A DNA stretch of 64,000 nucleotides from Limnomonas spitsbergensis (lineage: Eukaryota > Chlorophyta > Chlorophyceae > Chlamydomonadales), in NCBI GenBank assembly GCA_037349105.1, contig JAYJMM010000123.1, forward strand, positions 8,060,001 to 8,124,000, read 5' to 3'. The notes under the pieces were generated by a model, which did no database searches, was not told where the DNA came from, and saw only the letters and a program-made list of their open reading frames with translations. The translations under genes were made by a program, and so were the position numbers. Position 1 is the stretch's first letter. Every line of letters begins with the position of its first letter. Shown piece by piece: positions 1 to 12,400 of this stretch.

Positions 1-470
1 TAGGTGGAGTTCACACCTGGATCTCAGTGCCACAGTTTAAAGTTGAGGGTTAAAGGTTTAGGCGGAGTTCACACCTGGATCTCAGTGCCATAGTTTAAAG
101 TTTCGGGTTAAGGGTTTAGGTGGAGTTCACACCTGGAGTTCACATCTGGATCTCAGTGTCATAGTTTTAAGTTAAGAGTTTAGGGTTTAGGTGGAGTTCA
201 CACCTGGATCTCAGTGCCATAGTTTAAACTTTGGGGTTTAGGGTTTAGGTGGTGTTCACACCTGGATCCCAGTGCCATAGTTTAATGTTTAGGGTTTAGG
301 TGGAGTTCACACCTGGAGTTCACACCTGGATCTCAGTGCCATAGTGTAAAGTTTAGGGTTATGGGTTTAGGTGGAATTCATATCTGGATCTCAGTGCCAT
401 ATTTGAAAGTGTAGGAAGTTGGGGTTAGGTGGAGTGCACACCTGGATCTCAGTGCCATGTGGAGTTCACA
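1..470. repeat. Minisatellite of about 60 bp with telomere-like spacer, next to a splice donor
   Basis: About eight imperfect copies of a roughly 60-bp unit. Each contains GGAGTTCACACCTGGATCTC, followed by a degenerate GGGTTTAGG stretch resembling the TTTAGGG telomere repeat. Some copies carry an internal duplication of GGAGTTCACACCT. On the minus strand the unit reads CCAGGTGTGAACTCCACC, which resembles the exon end and donor at 482 (TATCAG followed by GTGTGAA). The array therefore looks grown from that exon/intron junction. Confidence 0.85.
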
Positions 471-481
471 CTACTTCACAC

Positions 482-635
482 CTGATAGCATCCACTCCGC
501 CCAGCGTCCAAGCCGGTTGCCGAGGTCGAGCATGCTGGCCGGCCTGTTGCCGGGCGCAGGGTATCGTGAGTGCACCGGCACCAGCATTTCTATCAGGTCG
601 CCTTGGCGCCAGCGTGGACCTCCCTGGTTCAGCCG
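482..635 (-). CDS. Internal exon of an unrecognised protein (partial gene)
   Basis: I do not recognise the family. A 154-base stretch of high GC is open on the minus strand. It is bounded by an acceptor-like site (GACGCAG before CGGCTG, at 636) and a donor-like site (CAG followed by GTGTGA, at 481). It encodes about 51 residues beginning RLNQGGPRWRQGD and including VPVHSRYPAPGNRP and LDLGNRLGRWAEW, with a composition typical of a conserved globular protein. It starts in phase 0 and ends in phase 1. Downstream exons would lie beyond the left edge of the window; upstream exons were not found in 636-3495. The opposite strand is also open here, so strand choice rests on the splice sites and residue composition. 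Confidence 0.45.
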
Positions 636-2941
636 CTGCGTCAAGTTGACACTTAACGCAAGGGAGACAGGGAGGCACTCAGGAGCCGGACTGGGGACCG
701 GGCGAGGCATAGGAGGGCATGAGTGAGGGGGGCACCGGAGGCGAGGGTATGTACAGAGACGATGGGTTAGGGCAGCACTTGACACGAGTAGTAGATCAGG
801 TGATGGACAGATCATGGATATGAGTGGCATATAGCCTGACTGAATAGAGACAGCAATGTATAATGGGTGTACATGTTTGGATGATGCGTGATTGGCACAT
901 CGCCTACATTGGTGCACGTATGCCATGGGTAAGTGGTACATGTTTGCATGATGCGTAATTGGTGCTTGGTATGCACATGATTGGTGTGTATTGAACAGCG
1001 ATACATTATTGGTATGAACATACAACTGCTGGTCCTGCCGCTGCTGTCATAGTGATGAACATTCAGAGTCAAACATCGTTGAAATTCGATATACGGCTGT
1101 CATATGCTAGCGCCTTACGCTTCAAGATCCAGTGCTCCAAAAAGCTCGAAGGAATGGCTTGGACCTGCGCACAGGTTACAGCAGGTAGCCAGTCACAGCT
1201 GCAGTTGGGATTCAAAGGGGAGCCAGAAATTTTGAAATTCCCCAGACCTATAGGGATGCTGTGAATGCCAGATCCACTCATGCACCCAAATTTGAACCAA
1301 GCTTGCAGGGGAGAAGCAACTGAGCAAGAATATAGAATGTGAGGCCTCAAGAGTGAATGTGTGACCTGGCGGAGCTAAAGCCTCGCCATTCAAAATCCAG
1401 ATCCTTTTCTTAGGTTTCTGATCTACATCCCATAGCCGTGCAGAGAAGAGTAGCGATGGATCAGAACGCAGACTGGCAGAAGCAGGACCTGATTGCGGTT
1501 CAAGAAGCAGTAGATGGGACATGTATCTCTGGGAGTCTGGGGTAGTTATTTCCGCATGTTTGGGGAGCCGAGCCAATCACTGCGTGAGATAACTCCGAAT
1601 ATGGACATACCTTGGCTGAACAAACTGTCCTTCAGTTGGTAAGGATCAACAAAGACCTCCCTCGGTAAAGCCTGGATTACAACAACCTGTGATGTGCAGG
1701 AAGAAAGAGGGACATTGATTGTCGTCTACCCCATCCATGATGGTTGCTTGTCTCAGGGGTCGAATTGACATGCCCTACATGGCTTTGGGCCTCACGGCAA
1801 GCACAGGGCTTGGAATATGTCAGGCTTGAAAATTCCTTCAAAACGCAGGTCAGGGTGGTAAGTTTCAGAGTTCCGCTGCATTCTGGCCTATGGGTTAGGA
1901 TGCAAGGAAGTATGCAAACTGCTGAGGTGCGGTAGAAGGCAATGAACATGCCTTGGGGGCAGAAGCAAAAGTACAGGAAGGAAGACATGTGTAGACCCAG
2001 ATCCAATGAAGTCAGATAGTCATGCACTTGCGAGACTAGGGCAGCCATGTGCCGACTAGTGGGGTTCTTGCCTTGTCTACTGCATGGCAGCTGGAAGCAG
2101 CGATGAGGTGGCGCAGGGAGAAGCGGTAGTGAAGCAGGCGGTGTGCTCCAGTCCTGAAGATAATACATTTTGGAGCGCACCTTCAGGGGCTGTTGCAGTG
2201 AGGAATGATAGAATGAGGCCATGCCATGGAGCAAAGTTCAGGTTCCTCACCCAGACAGTTCGTAATCGCCTGCTAGAGTGCGCTCGTCCTTCTGCAGGCG
2301 TCCACTCGGTGACTCATACGAGGAATGCGTATACGCGAGTAGGTAGCACACAATGATTGAGGCACAAAATAATCCATCCGCGATTGAGTGCATCGAGGGC
2401 TCCCTCAACTTTCCAAATTTCGTCGTTTTCATGCAATGCGGACGGATAATATACCAGGGATCATCGTTTCCTCACGGTATCTTAATACCTGTGACGCATG
2501 CGTGGGGAGTTTGCATCTGAAATTGGAAATGTGGGAGCTGACGGAAATCTACGAACCCCACTCACTGACTGCAGCACAGGCCTACCTGTGGTGAAGCTTT
2601 GCCATGGGACGGATCCCTTGAATCCCCCCCCCCATGCCTTTCCAAGCATTTCTGGGCAAGAACTGCCAGTTTGTGCCTGCGCTTGAAAGAATGATACTAT
2701 CACAAGGAGAGGCCAGCCAGGTTCATTCAACAGGCCCTGCCAGAGAGGAGTAGTAATGCAGGACGAGATGTGCCTTTTGAGCTCAGGGCACTTATGTAGC
2801 TGTCCTGCCTTGGCCACAGTTGAGCAGGATTCGGACTTGGGATCCTTTAGCGCACAAGCAGTAATCCTCATGCAGGAACCAGGTTCATGCCAGGACATCA
2901 ACGAGCTGCACCAGAATATAAGCCAGACACATGCTACAAAC

Positions 2942-3004
2942 AGTTGAGCGCCCATGCGGCCGAGCCCTCTTGAGCGGGGTCCACAGGTGAAACATCATTG
3001 ACAC
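2942..3004 (-). repeat. Dispersed repeat family A, copy
   Basis: Read on the minus strand it gives GTCAATGATGTTTCACCTGT, then CTCAAGAGGGCTCGGCCGCA and TGGGCGC. This matches the consensus seen at 28288, 37251, 37864, 44869, 49000, 60057 and 63794. Confidence 0.75.
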
Positions 3005-3363
3005 GCTACAAACGCAAGCATTTACAAGCTTGGCCACGAGGCTTGCAAAGAATGAGAGGTCCGCTTCACACTTCCAGCTCTTATTGAAGGGAAAAAATCC
3101 AAACATGGCATCCTATTTACAAAAATAAATCGAGCGGGGAGTTGCACCCTGCAAAATGTGATCTACCCTAAACAGCCGCCCTTGGCGCTTAAGACATGGT
3201 AAATATTACTCACCCAAAGCTACCTGTTGAAACCAAATCGCACAACCTTCAGTTTTCTCTAAGTTTGTGCAGTTATTACCCTACTCCACCCTGAAATTGC
3301 GCCATGCCCCACCGCTGAAGAGCTTCCCAAGCCTCTCAAATCCGAACATGGCCTGGTTGCCGA

Positions 3364-3412
3364 CGTGGCCGAGCTTCTTTTCAGCATGGCCCAAAGGTGA
3401 AACGTCATTAAC
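3364..3412 (-). repeat. Dispersed repeat family A, copy
   Basis: The minus strand reads TTAATGACGTTTCACCTTTG and then AAGAAGCTCGGCCACGTCGG. It belongs to the CACGTCGGCAA subtype also seen at 28744, 47386 and 63794. Confidence 0.7.
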
Positions 3413-3495
3413 ATGGCCTGGTAGGCTGCCATGCACCCCACACAGGCCTTGTTTCATGGAGAGGCGAGAACCAGGACAGGCACGAGGCTGTTCAG

Positions 3496-6400
3496 TCATC
3501 GCTTAGCCAAGCCCGATGTGCGAGCTGCAGCTGCAGTTGCAACAGATGCTCGGCCGGCCGGCCCATGCGATGCGGCTGAGGTCGCAGCTGCGCTCGCCCT
3601 GGATGCCGCAGGCAGCGGCGCCTTCCCAAAAGTCCCGCCACCTGAGGGCGGCGGCCTATTCCGGTCCGCCACAGCAGGCCGGGCAGGACTATGCCCGGAG
3701 CTAGAGGCCTGCGGCCCGGCTCGAGAGGGAGTCGCAAACACGGCCGCCTTCGCGGTCGACGGCGCTGCTGACGCGCCCGTCGCGCTTCTCCCGCTGGGGC
3801 CCCCGAGCGTCCCTGCCTGGACGCGCGTGGAAGATGTGGAGAGCGGCGACGAAGAGGTGACGCCCGCCCGCTGCATTGTTTGGCTCACCATGCCCGCAGC
3901 TGACGTCGAGGCGGCGGCAGCGCCTGGCTTAGGCACAGCCCCCAGCGACATGGGCCGCCCGGATACAGCGACCGACTGCCCTCCTCTCAACAACGGCTCT
4001 TGAGGCCCAGATGCGCTCCGCCTCCGCAAGCCTGCACCGTCCCCCACCCGCCTTCGTATCCCCAGCTGCATGATCTCAGACTTAATCCTGCAACCACAGA
4101 GCAGCAGCCAGCTCAATAAAAGGAGACTCAAAATAGACGTTGCGGCACCTTGGGTGGTGTGTGTGCAGCTGTCGGCAAGCTAAGCATCATCAGGGGACAG
4201 AGGAAAAGAACCCGGGCAGGCAGGACTCACGATCAAGCCCAGAGAAACAATCCCGAGATTGGGACCATGCAAATGAATAGTATGCCAAAGCCATTGATTA
4301 CCTTTTGAGTCGCAGCTGCAGCTGCTAGTCACATCTATTTGCAGTAAATATGGCGAAACGGTCCAAGGGCATCGCGACAACCCAAAGTATGTGTTCATCT
4401 CCCCCCCCTCCCCCATCAGACCCCTACCCCTCCGGTTGCTGTACTTAAGGCGAAACGGTCGATGGGCATCACAACAACCCAAAGCATGTGCTCATCTCCC
4501 CCCCTTCCTTAGACCCCCACTCATATCCACCCCCTCAGGTTGCAGTAATTAAGGCGAAACGGTCGATGGGCATCACGACACCCCAAAGCATGTGCTCATA
4601 TCTCCCCCCTCCCCCCTCAGACCCCCCCCCTCCGGTTGCTGTACTTAAGGCAAAACGGTTGATAGGCATCACAACAACCTTGCGCATGCGCTCATCCCCC
4701 CCCTCTCCCCCCTGATACCCCTCCCCCTCCGGTCGCTGTACTTCAGGCAAAACGATCCATGGCATCGCGACAACCCAAAGCATGAGCTCATACTCCCCCC
4801 TCCCCCCCCCCACACTTACTCCTTCATGTCCTCCACCGAGAAGCTGGGCAGAGTTCCCTCCTCCTCCTCTCTCCGCCGGTCGCTGACCTCATAGTTTGCC
4901 GAGCCCCCCAACATTCCATTGGCATTCACCACCTGGTGGGACAACACAATAACGCTGGGTATGAGAGGTTTCAGTACAAGTTGTGCTGTAGCTTGTTGAC
5001 CGTCGACCTTCTAGTCCTGGTTAAGTGCCAGGTTTTGTGCAGTAAATTTCATATGCCTCCCCTCAGTTATGAAAAAACCTTCTTAATGCTCTGCCCTCAA
5101 GGCAAAATCTCGACCAAAAGTCTATATTTCTGACTAAATCCCATGTCGACAATCGAAAATAAGTATGCTCATGGATACCTCAACCCCAAACAACGTTACT
5201 TATGAGGGAAGGCAAATAATCAAATCTACGGTCGTTTTCTGCCGCGCACATATTCTCTCATCTCATCAGCATTCAAGGCACTGCACCTCTGGTAAGCTGT
5301 ACCTGTCAAGAGCATGACCCTGCCCCATGCACACAACGCCTGATCACTCGACACGCGAGCACTCCATTGGCGACGCTACTGATCACCAATATTGACACAT
5401 GACTTCATTTCCGTAAGAGCGGCAAGGTATTGCCAAGATGCCGCCATGCTCCTTTTTGATCCTGATCGCACCTACAGCCCGTCCTCTTCCTCAACCCCAC
5501 AACAGTCCAGTGCTCACTAGGGAGGCTCAGACAGCTGAGACCTAAAGTGTTTCTTTTAGCGCGCTTCAGCTACAATTCAGCTACATCACAGCCTACGGAT
5601 GTGGGGGCCTGAGACAGGAAATCCTGCTGCTCGGGCCACCTGCCATAGGTCGGTCAAGATTTGGTCCCAATTGGCCCAGTGGTGGCCGCCCGGCGGCCCC
5701 CTACGGGTGGTCAGGTGCCCACTTAAAGAAACACAGAGGCCCTCCTAGTCAGCTTCCTTCCCTCCCAACTTTTGGCCCACCAAGACAGGTCCAGGGATTA
5801 TGAGCATGGCCTGAGAATATCAGCTAAGACATGAAAAAAAGCGGGCTGCAGCCCGCAAACCTGCACCGCCTGTTGTCCCCCCCCATTTCCCTGCTGCCTA
5901 ACCCGCTGCCCTCTCTTCCCTGTTGTCCTCTGCCCCTCCTCCCACCTGCGATCCCACGCCCATGCGCACAGGCATGCGCTTGAAGGTGTCATTGATAGAG
6001 CGGGCCGAGTTACACACATCCCGGTCGTTGTCCGTCGTGGCGTTGCTGATCGCGTTGTTGAGGCGCTCCAGCAGGTCCACGTCCTCCGGCAGACGAATGA
6101 CCTGCTTGAGGGACGGAAGCAGCGGGACAACCTACGAGGGAGGAGGAAACAAGGACAGGATCAAGAACGAGTTAACTAGGGGAGTTCATGGACAAAAGCA
6201 TCACGAGAACATTGAGGAGGAACACACAGATACAGGATCATTAGCGGGCCTTCCCAAGGTGAGATAAGGAAGCAGCGGGACAACCTGCGGGGAGGGACAC
6301 ACAGACATAGGATCACAAACGAAAGAGCAAGCCATCACGGTGTTGAGGAAGGGAAGCAGCGGGACAACCTACAGGGAGGAACACGCAGGTACAGGATCGT

Positions 6401-9400
6401 GAGCAAAATAGCAAGCCATCACAGGGTAGAGGGAAGGAGGTTGCGGGATAACTTCAAGGGAGGAACACACAGAGACAGGATCATAAACAAGGTGTCACGG
6501 GGAGTTCAGAGACATAAGCAGCGGGAAAACCCGCCTTCAGGGGAGAACACACAGATTATGCCATACACAATCATGAGCAGGGTTCAGGGGAGGAAGCAGC
6601 TGGAGAACCTACAGGGAGGAACACACAGAAACAGGATCATTAGTGGGCCGCCACGGGGAGGTGAAGTGCTGGCGATTACAATATCCCCTTCAGGGTAATC
6701 ACGTACAAGTGAACAACCCATAAACATACAGCATTGCCACTTTGATGACAAAGGGGGCCAACCGCAGAGAAGCCGTTATCTTCACCCTACTGCTAGATCC
6801 CAAACAGACAAACCGGGCAAAAGGTGATTTGTTTCAATCACCTTTTGTTTCACCGTTGCATTAGCTCAGTTTATCTCCGAAGAGAGAGGGCAAACAAAAG
6901 CTGAAACCAAGGGAGATCTCTAACAGGCTTAGATAGTGAGCACCCCACTCGAGGAAAGTCAGGGTAATAGCAGCACGAGAAGATCCTCAGGAGCTCATTC
7001 AGTGCATGTTTCAACATTTGTCTTTTATTGGATCAACAAGAACAGACCAAAGTGGGTAAACTGCCATCACAGTCGCCTGCCTGACTACCTTGAGGCACCT
7101 GTTGAGTACTGTTCGCGCTGTAGCACTGAACCTTAACCCCTAGGGCACACCAAAGGGACGCACCTGCAGCCGCACGTCGGGCACCTCGAGGCACATGCTC
7201 AGCACTGTTCCCAATGTAGCACTGAACCTAAAACCAAATGGCACACCAAGGGACGCACCTGCAGCCGCACGTTAGGCACCGGATCGTACAGCAGCTCCAG
7301 GCAGAGGTCAAAGACCCACTCTTTAACGAATTTGCTGCTGAAGATTGCGATCAACTGCTGCACCACCTGGGCATGAGATCAGGGATGAGGGCGGATGGGT
7401 GAAGAGGCAGTTGGTGATTGTTTCATGACCGGAAAATGAATGAATTTAAAGCTGGACATTGAAACCACCTGCTGCGTCGTCTGAGGAAGAAAAGAGGGGC
7501 CAGGGACGGTTTCTCCAACCTCTCCCACGGCGTCCATCCCCCAAAACTCTAGGAGGTTTAGATGGCCTTCAAATGTCATTGTAAAACCTGGGAATAATCG
7601 CTGTGTGCTCAAAGGTCGAGACCCTGAGAAAACAGGGCTTCGGGGGGATGGACCCTGTGGGGGGAGTTGGAGCCCCCTTGGCCAGGCAGCTAGATAAGGA
7701 AGTATCAAGAGAGGAGGTTTGATGCTGGGGGCCGCACACTGTCTCACGGATAGGGGTCATTACAGACAGAGGGCAAGGCAAGCCTAGACTCCCTTTCAGG
7801 AGGATGCCAACAAGCAGCACCACTAGACAGTCAAGGCCCCTGGCAATGGGCCGTTCCAAGTCAGAATTTGAAATTGTGATAGGGGCTCCAATGCATACGT
7901 ACGTGCATGTGCACAGGCGATGGTTCCTTTGCTGCATTGCATGCAGCCGTGTCATCTCCTGTCGCAGCAGAAATGCACACTGCAACCAAGAAACCCAGAA
8001 AGAAAACCCAGAAAGATCATGTCAAACCGTTCAAAAATCTGAACCAGGCAAAGCCTTCAAAATAAATCTGCCGTTCTGTACATCAGCAGTTGGCTCACCT
8101 GAGCAAAAGCTATGCGGTGAGTGAAGACTCTCGCCCGCGCGAATTCACGGATCAGCTGCAAGAAAGCAGCGCCCCGCGCCCTCTCCTTGAGACCATGCCG
8201 TAAAAACAGCGCCACGCCTTCAGCTGCCTGCAGTACAGCCAGTGGAGCAGTTCAAAATTATGTACCGCTTAGACTGTGCCCTCAGCACAAGACTGCAGAT
8301 GCAGCAATTGCTTGAGCAAAACCTCAAGTTTTAACATCAGAGGAAGCAATCGTGTGACCATACCTCAACTCGGAACAGCAGATACATATTAAACCCTGCA
8401 CTCTAAATAGAAGATGAATCGTTTGCGGCCTGGGCTTGTCACATGCACAGGCGTACATGCACTACTAAATGCAGTTGTACATGTCATATATACAGGTGTG
8501 TATGCAGCTGTACATGCAGTTGTACATGCAGCGGAACATGCAGCTGAACATATAGCTCATGAAGCACTCGACACCTCCCCGACATGTTGCAGTCCGTCGG
8601 ACATACCATCAGACCCCACCCCAGGCAGCAGGCGCCCAGAACCGCATAGCGGAGCCAGCCCTGACGAGGCACAGGGCCCATATAAATAAATAGATGCGCA
8701 AACAAGTGCTTGGATAAAGGATGCCACCCATTTAGGCCAAAGCATGGGACAGGGCTACCGGGCCTCTTCTCCATCTACTCCACAGGGAGCCCCACCTGCG
8801 GCCGCACAGCCGCCGCCGCCCCCGACAAGAACCGCAGCGCCATGGGTAGGAAGTGCTCCGCGATCAAGTCGCAGCTCAGTGTCGCTGGGAACACGGGGAA
8901 TGCAGCCGCCAGGCGCTGCTGCGGCCGCCATATGTTCTTCAGCGCCACGTCCACCTCGAGCTCGACCAGCGCCCTTGCCACGTCGGACAAAAGCGCCTCC
9001 CGAAGCGCCTCGTCCGCCGGATCCCTCGTCGGGCAGCCCACTGTGAGCAGGTTGAGCGTCGCCGCGAGCTGCGGAAGTAGCGCCGAGGCGACCTGCGTGC
9101 TGTCGTCCCGCAGCAGGCGGGACAGCGGGCGGATCAGCAGAACAGGTGCGTCCCGAGGACCTGCCAGCCGTACGGCCTCGTGGAACTGCTCCGCAACCGA
9201 CAACCGCACCGCCTCACACGGGTCCGCAGCCATGCTGAGCAGCGTGTCGTGGAAGTGTTGTTGGTAGGCGCTAGACTGGGGAGACATTCCACCCGAGGAG
9301 GCCCCCGCCGGCCGGGGAGATACACCCAGGGCGGCTTTTATGGCAGACGTGAGCTGCTGGGCGCACGCCAGCCGCATGTCGTCGCTGCTGCGAGCGGCCA

Positions 9401-12400
9401 GGTGTCGGAAGCAGCCGTAGAATAGCGAGCTGTCATCCGGTTGCATCTCCGCCTTCATCTGAAATTTGAATGAGGTGAGGGGTTATACAGGCCCTTCCGG
9501 GACGGGGCGAGGGCAACGGGAGGAGGCAGGGGGATCAGGGTCTCAGACCCGCGGGGGCGGGGGCTATGGGAGGAAGCATGGAGTTCAGGGTTTCAGACCC
9601 GCGGGGGGCAAGACAACGGGAAAAGGGGATACTGCTCTCACAGCGCTATATTAATAACCCAAGATGTGTCTTTCGTCATGGACAGGTTAAGGATTACAAG
9701 TTCAGGGTTCAGCCGCGATGTGTCTTTCGCCATGAGCGGGAGGCTGTGATACCGACATGTGGAGGTAACCGTATGGATGCCCTGGGAGAGGGACGAAAGG
9801 CAGGACATGGGACATCGTGTGCCTTGCTGATCCCTTGGCAAAGCAAAGGTTCATACCAGGCCAATAATTAGCAGGGACGGTGGACGTGGAAACGGATTTG
9901 ACCTGGGCAAGCAGTGGTTGCGTTGCATGCTCTTGCGTGCGTCAGTAGCCCAGTTGTGTCACTGCTAGTAAAATGAACGACGTCCTGGCGCATACTGGAA
10001 ATCTGTTGTCCTCAAAAGCCCTAAAGCCTGTGTAGACGGGCATAGGGCAGTTGCGTTGTTACGTAGCCCCTCCGAGGTAACCATGCTTGACATGGGCTGG
10101 GAGCCCAGCACAGCAGCGCAGCTTCACCTTTCAACTCCAGTCCGTCAGACACAGGAAAAGCTCATTTACCTTCAACTTTCTCCTCCCACCACCGAAACGA
10201 GCGTCCCAAAGAAGGATGCATGACGGGGTGCAGGTACGTCTGCGCACTTCCCTCCCAATTGCCCACCTACCGCTGAATGCAGTGTCCCAAATAGCGTCGC
10301 AATGTGCTGTGCAATTGCGCCGTACTTCAGAAATTGTCTGTAATTACCCTGGTGAAAGTAGCTGAATTTGCCTTCAAATTACGGTGACCGAAACTCAGCT
10401 ACGTAATTCAGCCTCCGTAAGGACAGAAATCGGCACAGCACTGGCCGTAATGCACCAACGCAGCTCCACCATGCAACTTGTGTCCCGGCCGACACTCATC
10501 GCTCATTCCCCCCCACCCCTAGTCCACACTCACTGCTGAAATGAGCATCCTTAAGAGCGTTGCAATGCACCAACGCAGCTCCAAACCAGCTCGTGACCCG
10601 TCCAACACTCACTCCTCATTCATCCCCAGTCTTCACTCACCGCTGAGATAAGCATCCTTAAGATCGTTACGATGACGCAACGCAGCTCCACCATACCACT
10701 TGTGTCCCGTTGACACCCACTCCTCATCACCCCCCCCTAGTCCAAACTCACAGCTGAAATGAGTGTTCCAAAGAGCGTGGCGATGCAACGCTGCATGACA
10801 GGGTCCAGGTCGAACGGCTGCATGTGCTCCCGCAGCACTGGCAGCACGCGCATGCGACGCATCTCCGGAGACACGAGGTCCAGCAGGGTGGCCAGCGTTG
10901 TCAACGCTGCCGCCCGCACCTGTATGCAGCACGCAGGTCTCAGCTCAGCCGTGGCAAAGAGGAAGCAGCAGCTGACCATGAAGGAGTGACAGCATTAACC
11001 TAAAAAGAGTTTCAACTGATGCTGAAGGGACCAAGGTAGGGACAGCAGCGGTTGATCATCGGGATGGCCAGGTGGCCGGCTTCCATTATATCATTGAGGC
11101 TTGGAGTGATCCATTACAGCCAACCAAACCAGCAGACCTAGAAGATTCCTTGAGGCCATGGTAGGAACCCCCTTTATTTGCATGGATGACCCAAGCAGCT
11201 TATTTGCATGGATAACCCAAGCGGCTTATTTCGATCCATTTTCGATCCAACTAATCTGGATACCTTGGTTGAAGATGATCCTCATGTCCGTACTGCTATA
11301 CATACCAGTACATACAATATCATGCAACGGCAACATTACGGTACAATAAACTGCAATCATCCAGGCACTTCTTCTTTGAATGCATGCAAGATGAGTAGCA
11401 CATGACTATAGGAAGAGGCAGTCACCATCCCAGGCCCTTCGAAGGCCAGAGGGAGGGGCTGTCACAGGCCAGCAGGATCAGGCACATCACACCAGACGCC
11501 AACTCCAGGTGATCTCAGCCACCCATGATAATGGGACCGCTCAGGGGGTGCCATTAACACAGCTAGGAAACGCCTAAACAACTTGCCCTCCCTCCTCTCT
11601 CCCCCCTTCCGGTCTCCCTCACTCCCTCACTCCCAGCCCCCCTCTCTCCCAGTCACCCCCCCCCCAGTCCTCCCCTCTCTCCCCATGTCCCTTGCTCTCT
11701 CCTGCCATGTTCCCTTCCCTCCCCCAAGTCTCCCTCAATCTCTTCCCAATTCCCAGGGCCCCCTCTCTCTCCATCCCCAGGACCTCTCTCTCGTCCTTCA
11801 GCCCTCTCTGTCCCCCAGTCCCTTTCTCTCTCCTCCTTGTCCCTCTCACTCCTCCCCCCCCACCGGTGCATCCCTCTCTCAGTCTTTCTCCCTCCAGCCC
11901 TATCCCCCCATCTCCCCTCTCTCTCCCTAAAGCCCTGCTCTCTCTCCCCCCCAGTCCCCCACTCCGTTCCCTCAGCCCCTCTCTCTCTCCCTAAAGCCTT
12001 GCTCTCTCCCCCCCGGTCCCCCCAGTCCCCCACTCCGTTCCCTCAGCCCCCCTCTCTCTCCCTGAAGCCTTGCTCTCTCCCCCCCCAGTCCCCCACTCCG
12101 TTCCCTCAGCCCCCCTCTCTCTTCCTGAAGCCTTGCTCTCTCCCCCCCAGTCCCCCACTCCGTTCCCTCAGTCCCCCTCTCTCTTCCTGAAGCCCAACTC
12201 TCTCCCCAGGTCCCCCCTTTCTCCCTCCTCTCTATCCCCTCTCCACCAAGTCCTCTCCTCTCTCTCCCCATCCCCTCACTCTCCAGTCCTCCTATCTATC
12301 CCCTCTCCTCCAAGTCCCCTCCTCTCTCTCCCCATCTCCTCACTCTCCAGCTCACCCCCTCTCCCACGAGCCCACCCCTCCACTCTCCAGCCCACCCCCT

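Larger units (their letters stand above)
636..3495. other. Gene-poor stretch, no supported coding exon
   Basis: Several long minus-strand frames (1193-1576, 1677-2234, 2482-2955) are open but show no recognisable motif, no convincing splice chain and no coding-like composition. Two minus-oriented copies of dispersed family A lie near the right end (2942-3004 and 3364-3412). The remaining sequence may hold undetected 5' exons of the gene whose exon is at 482-635, or the 3' region of the PPP4R4-type gene. Confidence 0.5.

Noticed and set aside
471..1025. 184-codon minus ORF taken whole as a gene
   Set aside because: Only the 482-635 part has coding-like composition and splice sites. The upstream part (rich in His/Tyr/Cys from CATGTAC-type repeats) looks like random intron or intergenic sequence.
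1677..2955. Long minus ORFs at 1677-2234 and 2482-2955
   Set aside because: No recognisable motif, Cys/His/Ser-rich composition typical of non-coding sequence, no consistent splice chain.
3431..4003. 190-codon plus-strand ORF
   Set aside because: GC-rich shadow of the last PPP4R4-type exon. The minus frame joins the preceding exon in phase (DMKE to IKSEIMQLGIRRR), while the plus frame has no such support.
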